From the NCBI RefSeq assembly GCF_040610475.1, contig NZ_JBEXMJ010000001.1, positions 682,001 to 746,000 on the forward strand: DNA of 64,000 nucleotides. Direction: 5' to 3'. Under the pieces are notes generated by a model, which was given only the letters and a program-made list of their open reading frames with translations, did not search any database and was not told the DNA's origin. Position 1 is the first letter of the stretch. Each line of letters begins with the position of its first letter. Positions 37,238 to 46,264 of the stretch are shown here, one piece after another. The stretch is from Actinopolymorpha sp. NPDC004070. GTDB taxonomy: Bacteria > Actinomycetota > Actinomycetes > Propionibacteriales > Actinopolymorphaceae. Made by a program: the position numbers and the translations under genes.

Positions 37238-38440
37238 ATGACGTACTACCGCAGGGTCGGCGAGGTCCCGCCCAAGCGGCACACGCAGTTCCGGCGCCCG
37301 GACGGCGGCCTCTACCGCGAGGAGCTGATGGGTGAGGAGGGCTTCACCTCCGACTCCTCGCTGCTCTACCACGCGGGAGTGCCGTCTGCGATCGTCGACT
37401 CCCAGGTGTGGGAGCTGCCCGACCTCGCCACCAGGGCCAACCACCCGCTGACGCCGCGGCACCTGAAGCTGCACGGGTTGTTCGCCGATCTGGACTGGAA
37501 GTCCCAGGACGCCGTCACCGGCCGCCGGCTGCTGCTCGGCAACGCCGACGTCCGGCTCTCCTACGTCTGGGCCGGTGAGGAGTCGCCCTACTACCGCAAC
37601 GCCATCGGCGACGAGTGCGTGTACGTCGAGTCCGGCTCGGCGCGGGTGGAGACGGTGTTCGGCGTACTCGAGGCCGGGCAGGGCGACTACGTCCTGCTGC
37701 CGCGGGCGACCACGCACCGGTGGATCCCGACCGGTGACACCCCGCTGCAGGCGTACTGCATCGAGGCCAACTCCCACATCAGCCCGCCCAAGCGTTACCT
37801 GTCGCGGTACGGCCAGTTCCTGGAGCACTCGCCCTACTGCGAGCGCGACCTGCACGGACCCGACGAGCCGTACGTCCGCGAGGGCGAGGACGTCGAGGTG
37901 CTGGTGAAGCACCGCGGCCACGGGCCCACGGGCATCGTCGGCACCCGGATGGTCTACGCCACCCACCCGTTCGACGTGGTGGGCTGGGACGGCTGCCTAT
38001 ACCCCTACACGTTCAACGTCGCCGACTTCGAGCCGATCACCGGCCGGGTGCACCAGCCGCCGCCGGTGCACCAGGTCTTCGAGGGCACCAACTTCGTGGT
38101 CTGCAACTTCTGCCCCCGCAAGGTCGACTACCACCCGCTGGCGATCCCGGTGCCCTACTACCACTCCAACGTCGACAGCGACGAGGTGATGTTCTACTGC
38201 GGCGGCGACTACGAGGCGCGCAAGGGTGCGGGAATCGGTCTGGGGTCGATCTCCCTGCATCCCGGCGGGTACGCCCACGGGCCGCAGCCGAGTGCGATCG
38301 AGGCGGCGCTGGGTGCGGAGTACTTCGACGAGCTCGCGGTCATGGTCGACACGTTCCGCCCACTGGAGCTGGGCGAGGCCGGCATCGCCAGTGACGACGG
38401 GGTGTACGCCTGGACCTGGGCCGGTCGCCGCGGCACCTGA
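37238..38440 (+). CDS. hmgA: Homogentisate 1,2-dioxygenase
   Basis: This 400-residue enzyme opens the homogentisate ring to maleylacetoacetate. Family blocks are MTYYRRVGEVPPKRHTQF at the N-terminus, ECVYVESGSARVETVFG in the cupin, HQVFEGTNFVVCNFCPR, and YYHSNVDSDEVMFYC, which provides His and Glu iron ligands. LHPGGYAHGPQP follows near the end. It is somewhat shorter than the classical 430-460-residue enzymes but matches bacterial forms of about 390-400 residues. ATG 37238 has GGAAGGAG 7 nt upstream. It belongs to the same pathway as hppD and fumarylacetoacetase. Confidence 0.92.
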   Translation: MTYYRRVGEVPPKRHTQFRRPDGGLYREELMGEEGFTSDSSLLYHAGVPSAIVDSQVWELPDLATRANHPLTPRHLKLHGLFADLDWKSQDAVTGRRLLLGNADVRLSYVWAGEESPYYRNAIGDECVYVESGSARVETVFGVLEAGQGDYVLLPRATTHRWIPTGDTPLQAYCIEANSHISPPKRYLSRYGQFLEHSPYCERDLHGPDEPYVREGEDVEVLVKHRGHGPTGIVGTRMVYATHPFDVVGWDGCLYPYTFNVADFEPITGRVHQPPPVHQVFEGTNFVVCNFCPRKVDYHPLAIPVPYYHSNVDSDEVMFYCGGDYEARKGAGIGLGSISLHPGGYAHGPQPSAIEAALGAEYFDELAVMVDTFRPLELGEAGIASDDGVYAWTWAGRRGT

Positions 38441-38487
38441 GGCACCCGCCGCTGCCAGGGTGGCGCCGACCCGGGGTGAGCCTCGGC

Positions 38488-39447
38488 TCAGCCGACGGGT
38501 TCGCGGGTCCGGTGCCGCGTCCCGCGCATCGACGTCACGCTCGCCCCGGCGAGGATGAGGTCGGAGGCGGTCAGCAGCACCCGGGACACGAGTGCGAGGA
38601 CGAGCGCGTCGGCCGGCGCCAGGACGGGCGCGAGCGTCGCGACCAGGACCGCCTCGCGGACGCCGAGCCCGGCAGGGGTGACCACCACCAGGAACCCCAC
38701 GCACCAGGCGAGTGCGAAGCCGCCCACCGCCAGCGGAACGGCCGCCACCGGATCGGCGCCGAGCGCGACGGCGAGGATCCACGCGTGCAGGCCGTTCAGC
38801 AGCCACTGGGCCATGCCGGTCAGCGCCACCAGCGCCGTCGTGCGTCCGGTGAGCGGGCGTTCCAGCGCCGGCCGCCGTACGAGCCTCAACAGGTTGGACA
38901 GCAGTGGGTTGAGGACCGGCGGGTGGGCCAGGGCGAGCAGGAGCGGCGTGAGCAGGAACGCCCAGCGGTAGGCCCCGGTCCGCGCGCCGGCCGCGAGTGG
39001 CAGCGTGCCGGTGGCCACCAGCAGGCCGGTGGCGAGACTGAACAACATCGTCAGCACGAACGCCGAGGCGGTCCGGCGCCGTGGAACGCCGTGGTCGCGG
39101 CCGAGCTCCATCTGCGCGAGCATCGGCCACACCGAACCCGGCAGGTGCTTGCCGAGCTGGCTGACGAACAGCACCCGCGCGGCCACCCGGGCCGGCAGCA
39201 GCGAGCCCAGCCCGGCGAGCAGGAGCCGCCACATCACCATCGCGCAGGACAGGGCGAGGATCGCCGGCACCAGCGCGGCGAGCACCAGCAGCGGTTGCAG
39301 CCTGGCCAGCGCCGAGGCCACCTCGCCCCACCGGGTGGCGACGGCGAGGACCCCGAAGGTCACCGCGACCACCGCGAAGCCGAGCCGCACCGGCCTGTTG
39401 CTGATCACCCGGAGTGCTGATCTGGTGACGACACGGAGCGAGAGCAC
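38488..39447 (-). CDS. Flippase-like membrane protein (UPF0104/LPG synthase TM family)
   Basis: This 319-residue protein has about eight membrane helices and belongs to the lysylphosphatidylglycerol synthase membrane-domain family. Diagnostic pieces are LFVSQLGKHLPGSVWPMLAQMELGRDHGVPR, ALAWCVGFLVVVTPAGLGVREAVLVATLAP, and SRVLLTASDLILAG. Such proteins often move lipid-linked glycans. GTG 39447 is chosen because TACTCT on the same strand ends 7 nt upstream (leaderless); a longer frame to 39606 would cross the divergent gene. The neighbour on the other strand is a glycosyltransferase-methyltransferase. Confidence 0.85.
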   Translation of the reverse strand: MLSLRVVTRSALRVISNRPVRLGFAVVAVTFGVLAVATRWGEVASALARLQPLLVLAALVPAILALSCAMVMWRLLLAGLGSLLPARVAARVLFVSQLGKHLPGSVWPMLAQMELGRDHGVPRRRTASAFVLTMLFSLATGLLVATGTLPLAAGARTGAYRWAFLLTPLLLALAHPPVLNPLLSNLLRLVRRPALERPLTGRTTALVALTGMAQWLLNGLHAWILAVALGADPVAAVPLAVGGFALAWCVGFLVVVTPAGLGVREAVLVATLAPVLAPADALVLALVSRVLLTASDLILAGASVTSMRGTRHRTREPVG

Positions 39448-39454
39448 GGTCGGA

Positions 39455-39486
39455 AGAGTACGCCCGCGCCAGCTCACTGTTAGTGT
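39455..39486. promoter_or_regulatory. Two divergent leaderless promoters in 47 bp
   Basis: AGAGTA at 39455-39460 (TACTCT on minus) ends 7 nt before GTG 39447. TAGTGT at 39481-39486 ends 8 nt before GTG 39495. The two -10 elements are only 20 bp apart, so the -35 regions must overlap the opposite promoter and could compete. Confidence 0.55.
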
Positions 39487-39494
39487 CGGTCCCC

Positions 39495-41447
39495 GTGCGG
39501 GTGGTGATGTTCGGGACGTACGACACGCGTAGTCACCCGCGTGTCGGCATCCTCGCCGAGGGGCTACGCCGGCACGGCGCCGAGATCGCCGAGTGCAACG
39601 CACCACTGGGCATCGACACCGCCGGCCGGGTGGAGATCCTCCGCCGGCCGTGGCTGGTGGTCTCCCTGGCCGCTCGCATCCTGAACTGCTGGCGCCGCCT
39701 GGTGGCGGGTGCCCGGGACCTGCCGCAACCGGACGTGGTGCTCGTGGGCTACCTCGGCCACTTCGACGTGCTGCTGGCCCGGGCGTTGTTCCGGCGTACG
39801 ACGATCGTGCTCGACCATCTCGTCTTCGCCGCCGACACCGCTCGCGACCGCGGCGAGACCGGCGGCGTCAAGCTGGCCCTGCTCCGCGCCCTCGACGGGG
39901 CGGCGTTGTCCTGTGCGGACGTGATCGTCGTCGACACCGAGGAACACCGCGGACTGGTGCCGGAGCGCCGTCGCCACCGGGCGGTCGTGGTGCCCGTGGG
40001 AGTGGGGGAGGAGTGGTTCTCGGCGGCGGCTGCCCGGTCCCCCGGCGACCCTCGGCACGAGTTCGGTGCGGTGCTCGCTGCGGGCGCGCGCCGCGCGGAC
40101 CCGCTGCGGGTCGTGTTCTTCGGCGCCTTCACCCCGCTGCAGGGCGCGCCGGTGATCGGCACCGCGATCGGGCTGCTGGCCAGCGAGCCGGTCGAGGTCA
40201 CCATGATCGGTCACGGGCAGGACCTCGAACGCACCAGAGCGGCCGCGGCGGGCGACCCGCGGGTGCGCTGGCTGGACTGGGTGCCGCCGGCGGAGTTGCC
40301 GAACCTCGTCGCCGAGCACGACGTGTGCCTCGGCATCTTCGGCACCGGGCCCAAGGCCCTGCGGGTCGTTCCCAACAAGGTCTTCCAGGGCGCCGCCGCC
40401 GGTTGCGTGGTGGTGACGTCCGACACGGCGCCGCAGCGGCGGGCGTTCGGCGACGCTGTCGTGTACGTCCCGCCCGGGAGCGCGACGGCACTGGCGACGG
40501 CCCTGCGCAGGCTGCGGCGCGACCCGGAGAAGGTCGCCGCGTTGCGGGCGGCGGCCGGCCGGGCTGCCCGCGAGCACTTCGCGCCCGAAGAGGTCGTACG
40601 CCCGTTGCTCGACCGCCTGGTCGGTCCGGTTCCGGCGCCTGACCGCGTACACGCACCCGTTCCGCCGTCCGGCCGGCGTTCGTCCGGGCCTCCTTCTCTC
40701 GGGCTTCCTCCACTCGGGCCGAACGCCTGGCTGCGGTGGGATCTCGTCTCGCACCTGCTGCCGGCCGAGTCCACGTCCGAGTCGGAATCTCGTTCCGTAC
40801 TGGAGGTCGGATGCGGCCAGGGCGGGTTCGGAACGCGGCTCGCCCAGCGGTACGACTACCTCGGCCTGGAGCCCGACCCGGACTCGTGTGCGGTCGCGCG
40901 GGCCCGGCTCGCGGGCGCAGGTGGCCGCGGCGAGGTCCGCAACGGTGACCTGTCGGCGCTGCGGAACGGCGAGGACTTCGACCTGGTGTGTGCGTTCGAG
41001 GTGCTCGAGCACCTCGAACACGACGAGAAGGCGCTGGCCGAGTGGGCCGGTCGGCTCCGGCCGGGCGGCTGGCTGCTGCTCAGTGCGCCGGCGTTCCAGC
41101 ACCGCTTCGGCGACGCGGACGCCACGGCCGGGCACTTCCGCCGCTACGAGCCCGACGTCCTGGCGCGGATGCTGCGCGAGGTCGGCCTGGAAGACGTCGA
41201 GGTGCGGGTGTTCGGTGGCCCGCTCGGCTACCTCCTGGAGGCCGCCCGCAACCAGGCCGCCCGCCGCCGGCAGCGGCAGGATGCGTCGACCGTCGGATGG
41301 GTCGACGGGACCGGCCTCCTCCCGCAACCGCTGTCGCCGCTGCTCGGCGCGGTCACGGAGTACGCCACGCTGCCGTTCCGCCTGCTGGAGCGCGGCTATC
41401 CCGGGCACGGGCCGGGGCTGGTCGCCCGCGCCCGGCGCCCCGAGTAA
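39495..41447 (+). CDS. Glycosyltransferase-methyltransferase fusion protein
   Basis: This 650-residue protein joins two enzymes. Residues 1-375 form a GT-B glycosyltransferase of the GT4 type: MFGTYDTRSHPRVGILAEGLRRHG at the start, VVFFGAFTPLQG, VTMIGHGQDLERTR, and a nucleotide-sugar site including PNKVFQGAAAGCVVVTSD. A Pro/Ser-rich linker (about 385-412) leads to a class I methyltransferase (about 413-570): SVLEVGCGQGGFGTRL, a YLGLEPD acidic strand end, DLVCAFEVLEHLEHDEKAL and LRPGGWLLLSAPAF. About 70 further residues follow. The fusion suggests addition and methylation of a sugar in one pathway, possibly lipid-linked, with the divergent flippase-like protein. Confidence 0.87.
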   Translation: MRVVMFGTYDTRSHPRVGILAEGLRRHGAEIAECNAPLGIDTAGRVEILRRPWLVVSLAARILNCWRRLVAGARDLPQPDVVLVGYLGHFDVLLARALFRRTTIVLDHLVFAADTARDRGETGGVKLALLRALDGAALSCADVIVVDTEEHRGLVPERRRHRAVVVPVGVGEEWFSAAAARSPGDPRHEFGAVLAAGARRADPLRVVFFGAFTPLQGAPVIGTAIGLLASEPVEVTMIGHGQDLERTRAAAAGDPRVRWLDWVPPAELPNLVAEHDVCLGIFGTGPKALRVVPNKVFQGAAAGCVVVTSDTAPQRRAFGDAVVYVPPGSATALATALRRLRRDPEKVAALRAAAGRAAREHFAPEEVVRPLLDRLVGPVPAPDRVHAPVPPSGRRSSGPPSLGLPPLGPNAWLRWDLVSHLLPAESTSESESRSVLEVGCGQGGFGTRLAQRYDYLGLEPDPDSCAVARARLAGAGGRGEVRNGDLSALRNGEDFDLVCAFEVLEHLEHDEKALAEWAGRLRPGGWLLLSAPAFQHRFGDADATAGHFRRYEPDVLARMLREVGLEDVEVRVFGGPLGYLLEAARNQAARRRQRQDASTVGWVDGTGLLPQPLSPLLGAVTEYATLPFRLLERGYPGHGPGLVARARRPE

Positions 41448-41498
41448 CCGGCCCACCGCGCGTCCCGGTTGCCCTCCGTTGGCTTCCGTCGCGGTCGT

Positions 41499-42332
41499 TC
41501 AGAGGACTTCGAGGGGGACCTTCTGTGTCGGTGGAGGGAAAACCTGGTCCAGTGCCGCCAGGACGTCCGGGGTGAGCCGGAGGTCGAGGGCGGCGCGGTT
41601 CTCCTCCACGTGTGCGGGCGTACCCGCCCGAGGAATCGCGACGACGTGGGGATGGCGCAGCACCCAGGCCAGCGCGAGCTGTGCCGAGGTGGTGCCGAGG
41701 TCGGCGGCGATCGCCGCCAGGTCGGGGTCGGCGAGCAGCCGGCCCTGTTCGACGGGGGAGTACGCCATCACCGGCAGGCCGGCCGCCTGTGCCCACGGCA
41801 GCAGGTCGTACTCCACCCCGCGCCTGGTGAGGTTGTACAGCACCTGGTCGGTGGTGACCGCGTCGCCACCTGGTAGCCCCATGAGCTCCGCCAGGTCCGC
41901 GGTGTCGAAGTTGCTCACGCCCCAGTAGCGGATCTTCCCGGCTGCGACCAACGTCTCGAACGCCTCCAGCGTCTCCGCCAGCGGCACGCGCCCGCGCCAG
42001 TGCAGGAGGTACAGGTCGAGGTGGTCGGTCCGGAGCCGGCGCAGGCTGGCCTCGCAGGCGCGCAGTGTGTCGCGACGGCGGCCGTGCTCGGGTAGCACCT
42101 TGCTCACCAGGAACACCTCGTCACGGCGCCCGGCGACCCCCTCGCCCACAAGTTCTTCCGCACCGCCGTCGGCGTACATCTCGGCTGTGTCGACCAGGGT
42201 CAGCCCGAGATCAAGGCCGTGCCGCAGTGTGGCGATCTCCTGCTCCCGCCGCGACAGGTCCTCCGCCCAGCCCCAGGTGCCCTGCCCGAGCGCGGGTACC
42301 TGCTCACCGGACGGCAGCCGGACCGTCCGCAT
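41499..42332 (-). CDS. Aldo/keto reductase
   Basis: This 277-residue NADPH-type oxidoreductase has the AKR tetrad: Asp and Tyr in LVDTAEMYADGGAE, Lys in FLVSKVLPEH, and His in LYLLHWRG. The cofactor motif IPRAGTPAHVEEN lies near the C-terminus. I chose ATG 42332, where the family N-terminus (VRLPSGEQVPALGQGTWGW) begins; the upstream site is weak and a GTG five codons earlier is possible. The substrate is unknown. It is convergent with the fusion gene at 39495. Confidence 0.9.
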   Translation of the reverse strand: MRTVRLPSGEQVPALGQGTWGWAEDLSRREQEIATLRHGLDLGLTLVDTAEMYADGGAEELVGEGVAGRRDEVFLVSKVLPEHGRRRDTLRACEASLRRLRTDHLDLYLLHWRGRVPLAETLEAFETLVAAGKIRYWGVSNFDTADLAELMGLPGGDAVTTDQVLYNLTRRGVEYDLLPWAQAAGLPVMAYSPVEQGRLLADPDLAAIAADLGTTSAQLALAWVLRHPHVVAIPRAGTPAHVEENRAALDLRLTPDVLAALDQVFPPPTQKVPLEVL

Positions 42333-42480
42333 GCCTTCTAGGGTCACTCCGCCGCTGGCCACAGGCCTGCTCCCTCCTCCGCGCCTTTCCGCCTTCAGCT
42401 CGACCAGGCTCGTCCCACCCGTCAAGCGTACGCCGGAGAACCTCCCGCACGTGCGCAGTTCGGCGCGCATTTCGTCCGGC

Positions 42481-42508
42481 TTGTCCGAACCTTCGCGTAC
42501 GCTACGTT
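42481..42508 (+). promoter_or_regulatory. Candidate promoter for the 5'-nucleotidase gene
   Basis: TTGTCC (42481-42486) and TACGTT (42503-42508) are separated by 16 bp and lie about 90 nt before GTG 42599. This is one of the few sigma70-like -35/-10 pairs in the window. Confidence 0.4.
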
Positions 42509-42598
42509 CGCCACTTCGGGACCCCGACGAAGACGGTCCCCGGTCGCCCGGCGGCCACACCCGTCAGCCCGCCGGCCGCACCCCGCGAAGGAGACCTC

Positions 42599-44461
42599 GT
42601 GCCCCAGACCACCCACGCAGAGCGCACTCTCGTCGGCCGACGCAGCGTGCTCACCGGCGGTGCCGCCGCCATCCTGGCCGCCGCCGGATTCCGGGCCACT
42701 CCCGCGTGGGCCGCCGGCGTGGACGCGGCCCGCCCGGCCGACGGCAGCCACCGGCTCACCGTGATGGGCACGACCGACCTGCACGGCAACGTCTTCAACT
42801 GGGACTACTTCGCCGACCGCGAGTTCGGCAGCGCCACCAACCCTGACGACATCGGTCTGGCCAAGGTGTCCAGCCTGGTCAACGCCGTACGCACCGAACG
42901 CGGCCGGGGCAACACTCTGCTGATCGACGCCGGCGACACCATCCAGGGCACGCCACTGGCCTACTACTACGCCCGGATCGAGCCGATCTCGAAGACCCGC
43001 GTCCATCCGATGGCCGCGGCGATGAACGCCATCGGGTACGACGCCGCGGCGCTCGGTAACCACGAGTTCAACTACGGCATCCCGCTGCTGCGCATGTTCG
43101 AGGACCAGCTCGACTTCCCGCTGCTCGGCGCCAACGCGCTGAACGCCCACAGCGGCCGCCCGGCGTTCCAGCCCTACGTCATCAAGCTGGTGCGCTTCCG
43201 CGGCATGCGCCCGGTGCGGGTGGGCATCCTCGGTCTGACCAACCCCGGCATCGCGATCTGGGACAAGGCCAACGTCGAGGGCCGGATGACGTTCCCCGGC
43301 CTGGTCGAGCAGGCGAAGGTCTGGGTGCCGAAGATGCGCCGGGCCGGTTGTGACGTCGTGATCGTGTCCGCGCACTCCGGTGCCGACACCTCCTCCTCCT
43401 ACGGCGACGCCCTGCCCTGGCCGGAGAACGCCTCCACGCTGGTGGCCGAGCAGGTGCCCGGCATCGACGCCATCCTGGTCGGGCACGCCCACGTGGAGAT
43501 CGCGGAGCGGTTCGTCACCAACAAGGAGACCGGCTCGCAGGTTGTCCTCACCGAGCCTTCCTACTGGGGTCGCCGGCTCAGCCTGATCGAGCTCGACCTG
43601 CGCTGGTCCGCCCGGAACGGCTGGTCGGTGGTGGGCCGCGGTTCGCAGGTGCTCAACTCCAACACCGTTCCCGAAGATCCCGAGATCGTGGCGCTGCTCA
43701 AGGCCGACCACGACGCCGTGGTCACCTACGTCAACTCGCCGATCGGCACGTCGAAGGTGGCGATGTCGGCGTCGACCGCGCGGTACGAGGACACCCCGGC
43801 GCTGGACTTCGTCAACTACGTCCAGGCCGACGCGGTCAAGAAGGCGCTGGCGGGGACGGCCGCGGCCGACCTGCCGGTGCTGTCCATCGCCGCGCCGTTC
43901 AACAAGGACGCGCAGATCCCAGCTGGTCAGGTCTCGGTGCGCGACGTCGCGGGCCTCTACATCTACGACAACACCCTGCTCGCGGTGCGCTTCACCGGCG
44001 CGCAGCTGAAGGCCTACCTCGAGCAGTCCGCGGTCTACTTCAGGCAGGTCGACGGCGTGGGTCCCTACGCCCCGGACGACGTGACGAACGCGCCGACGGA
44101 GAACGCCCCCAGGGGGACGCCGGACTACAACTACGACGTGGTTGCCGGCCTGGACGCGCCGTTGACGTACGACATCGACATCGCCAAGCCCGTGGGCCAG
44201 CGGATCACCGGGCTCAGCTACGCCGGCGCGCCGGTGGCCGACGACCAGGAGTTCGCACTCGCGGTCAACAACTACCGCCAGTCCGGCGGCGGCAACTTCC
44301 CGGGCGTGAGCACCGCGGAGGTGCTCTACAACGCCCAGGTGGAGATCCGGCAGTTGCTGATCGACTGGGTGACCGCCGCCGGAGAGATCGACCCGACGGT
44401 CTTCTTCTCCCGTGACTGGCAGCTGGTGGCCAACGGGACCCCGGTGATCATTCAGCCGTAA
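42599..44461 (+). CDS. Secreted bifunctional metallophosphatase/5'-nucleotidase
   Basis: This 620-residue enzyme resembles 2',3'-cyclic phosphodiesterase/5'-nucleotidases (UshA/CpdB family). A Tat signal (Arg14-Arg15, then a hydrophobic core) ends at AWA, with cleavage likely after residue 38. The metallophosphatase domain has TTDLHGN, DAGDTIQG, GNHEFNYG, VIVSAHSG and GHAHVE. The C-terminal 5'-nucleotidase domain includes YIYDNTLLAVRFTGAQLKAYLE and NNYRQSGGGNFPG for nucleotide binding. GTG 42599 follows GAAGGAG. It would scavenge phosphate or nucleosides outside the cell. Confidence 0.93.
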   Translation: MPQTTHAERTLVGRRSVLTGGAAAILAAAGFRATPAWAAGVDAARPADGSHRLTVMGTTDLHGNVFNWDYFADREFGSATNPDDIGLAKVSSLVNAVRTERGRGNTLLIDAGDTIQGTPLAYYYARIEPISKTRVHPMAAAMNAIGYDAAALGNHEFNYGIPLLRMFEDQLDFPLLGANALNAHSGRPAFQPYVIKLVRFRGMRPVRVGILGLTNPGIAIWDKANVEGRMTFPGLVEQAKVWVPKMRRAGCDVVIVSAHSGADTSSSYGDALPWPENASTLVAEQVPGIDAILVGHAHVEIAERFVTNKETGSQVVLTEPSYWGRRLSLIELDLRWSARNGWSVVGRGSQVLNSNTVPEDPEIVALLKADHDAVVTYVNSPIGTSKVAMSASTARYEDTPALDFVNYVQADAVKKALAGTAAADLPVLSIAAPFNKDAQIPAGQVSVRDVAGLYIYDNTLLAVRFTGAQLKAYLEQSAVYFRQVDGVGPYAPDDVTNAPTENAPRGTPDYNYDVVAGLDAPLTYDIDIAKPVGQRITGLSYAGAPVADDQEFALAVNNYRQSGGGNFPGVSTAEVLYNAQVEIRQLLIDWVTAAGEIDPTVFFSRDWQLVANGTPVIIQP

Positions 44462-44545
44462 CCGGGCGGAACCGCACGGGCTCTCCGGGAGATCCCAGGG
44501 TGATGCCGGAGAGCCCGCGGGCGGTCCGGGGCAGAGGATGGGCAC

Positions 44546-44740
44546 ATGTCGAACCGCACCAAGTACGTCATCGGCGGCGTTCTCGTCGCCCTCCTCGGTT
44601 GGTGGCTGCTGCCCAACTGGCTGGCTGCCCTGCTGATCGTCGCGGTGGTCGCCGCACCGGTCGTCGGATACCTCATGCTGGACGACTCCCAGCGGCGCCG
44701 GCTGCACCGGCTGCGCAACCGGGGCCAGCTGCACCGCTGA
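44546..44740 (+). CDS. Small membrane protein, copy 1
   Basis: This 64-residue protein has two close hydrophobic segments (about 7-26 and 28-45) and a basic C-terminal tail. The motif GYLMLDxSQRRRLxRxRxRxQLxR is shared with an equally long protein at 47911-48105. GAGGA lies 8 nt upstream of the ATG. Unknown function; it is likely membrane-embedded with a cytoplasmic Arg-rich tail. Confidence 0.7.
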   Translation: MSNRTKYVIGGVLVALLGWWLLPNWLAALLIVAVVAAPVVGYLMLDDSQRRRLHRLRNRGQLHR

Positions 44741-44811
44741 CCTTCCGGCGTACGTGACGGACGGCGTACGGCTGAACGGCCGTACGCCTGCTGCCTCCTG
44801 GACGGCTGACG

Positions 44812-46140
44812 TCAGACGGCATACGCCCCGCGGGCGGGCCGGGTGGCCGCGGCGATCGCGTCGGCCAACCGGTCGGCGTCCTCGACCGGCAGCCCGGCGA
44901 CGGTGATCCGGACGCCGGGCGCACTCCGCACCCGGTAGGCCGCGCCGGGGGCCACCACCCACCCCTCCTCCAGCAGCCGCGCGCACACGCCCGTCTCGTC
45001 ACCGACGGGAACCCACACGTTGAGGCCCGAGCGGCCGTGCGCTGCCACCCCGCGCCGGGCGAGCGCGGCGACCAGGGCGTCTCTGCGTTCGTCGTAGAGC
45101 AGACCGGTCCGCGCCACTTGTTCGGCGACCGACTCGTCCTCCCACAAGGCGACGACGATGTTCTGCAGGATCCTCGACACCCATCGCGTCACCACCGCCT
45201 GCCGGCCCTCGACCCGGCCGATCGTCTCGCTGTCCCCGGCGAGGACGGCACAGCGCAGGTCCGGTCCGTACGGCTTGGAGACCGACCGCACCAGCGCCCA
45301 GTGCGTCGTCGCGCCGGCCAGGGTCCGAAGCGGCTCGGCGGCGAGTTCGGCGGCGTGGTCGTCCTCGACGACCAGCACCTCCCGGTGCCGGTCGAGGATC
45401 CCGCGCAACTGCGCCGCTCTGTGCTTGCTCACCTGGGAGCCGTACGGGTTCTGCGCCCGGCTGGTCACGACCAGCGCCCGGGCGCCCCGCCGCAGCGCCT
45501 GCTCCACGGCCTCGGCGTCGGGACCGTCGTCGTCGACCGGCACGGGCGCGACCGGCAACCCCATCGCGGCCAGCAGGTCGAACAGGTTCGCCCACCCGGG
45601 GTCCTCCACGGCCACCAGGTCGCCGGGGGACAGGTGAGCGTCGAGGACGCGTTCGACCCCGGCCAGGCAGCCACTGGTGACGGTGAGGTCGTCGGCCGGC
45701 ACCCCGTCCGCCACCAGTCGGCGCCGGGCCGACTCGGCGAGGTCGGGCAGGACGCCGGACCCGGCGCCGTAGGTCACCGGGCCGGACGGGATCCGCCGCA
45801 GAGGCGCGCGCAGCGACGGGAGCAGCGCCGGATCGGGCCCGCCGACGGAGAGGTCCCGCGCGCCCGGTGGAACCGGGAGCCGGGTACGGGATCGGCTGGC
45901 GACGGTGGGCACCGGACGGACGCGCGTACCCCGCCGGCCGTCGGTCTCGATGACGCCCCGCTGGCGCAGCGCGCGGTAGGCGGCCGCGACCGTGCCCGGG
46001 CTCACGTCCAGGTTCTGCGCCAGCGCGCGGACGGCGGGCAGCTTCGTGCCCGGGCTCAGGTCGCCGGAGCGGACCCCGGACTCCACACTGGCGGCAATTG
46101 CGCTCGACGTCGCGCCGACGATGCAATATCGTGAGGACAC
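44812..46140 (-). CDS. MocR-type GntR regulator with aminotransferase domain
   Basis: This 442-residue protein joins a GntR winged helix (about residues 12-75: SSAIAASVESGVRSGDLSPGTKLPAVRALAQNLDVSPGTVAAAYRAL) to an aminotransferase class I-like domain that usually binds PLP and senses an amine or vitamin B6. The Schiff-base lysine region is SVSKPYGPDLRCA near residue 300. The GTG start at 46140 lies just downstream of an AT-rich TACAAA/TAGTAC -10 candidate. It is divergent from GNAT and PaiB-like genes, which it probably controls. Confidence 0.88.
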   Translation of the reverse strand: MSSRYCIVGATSSAIAASVESGVRSGDLSPGTKLPAVRALAQNLDVSPGTVAAAYRALRQRGVIETDGRRGTRVRPVPTVASRSRTRLPVPPGARDLSVGGPDPALLPSLRAPLRRIPSGPVTYGAGSGVLPDLAESARRRLVADGVPADDLTVTSGCLAGVERVLDAHLSPGDLVAVEDPGWANLFDLLAAMGLPVAPVPVDDDGPDAEAVEQALRRGARALVVTSRAQNPYGSQVSKHRAAQLRGILDRHREVLVVEDDHAAELAAEPLRTLAGATTHWALVRSVSKPYGPDLRCAVLAGDSETIGRVEGRQAVVTRWVSRILQNIVVALWEDESVAEQVARTGLLYDERRDALVAALARRGVAAHGRSGLNVWVPVGDETGVCARLLEEGWVVAPGAAYRVRSAPGVRITVAGLPVEDADRLADAIAAATRPARGAYAV

Positions 46141-46149
46141 AATCGACAG

Positions 46150-46165
46150 TTTGTACTAAAACAAA
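46150..46165. promoter_or_regulatory. AT-rich operator candidate upstream of the MocR gene
   Basis: TTTGT-ACTAAA-ACAAA is an inverted repeat 10 nt upstream of the MocR start, in one of the most AT-rich patches of the window. It likely overlaps the MocR promoter and may be its own operator. Confidence 0.5.
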
Positions 46166-46264
46166 TCTGCCGGCAAGCGCCGCGCTCGGGAAACGCGTCC
46201 TGCGAGGGGCGGACGGCCGACGGCAGACAGTACGAACCTGACACGTCCCACGGGAGACCCCGCG

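Noticed and set aside
42422..44986. An 854-codon minus-strand open frame opposite the 5'-nucleotidase
   Set aside because: Shadow of a secreted enzyme with intact motifs; no ribosome site or domain in the antisense frame.
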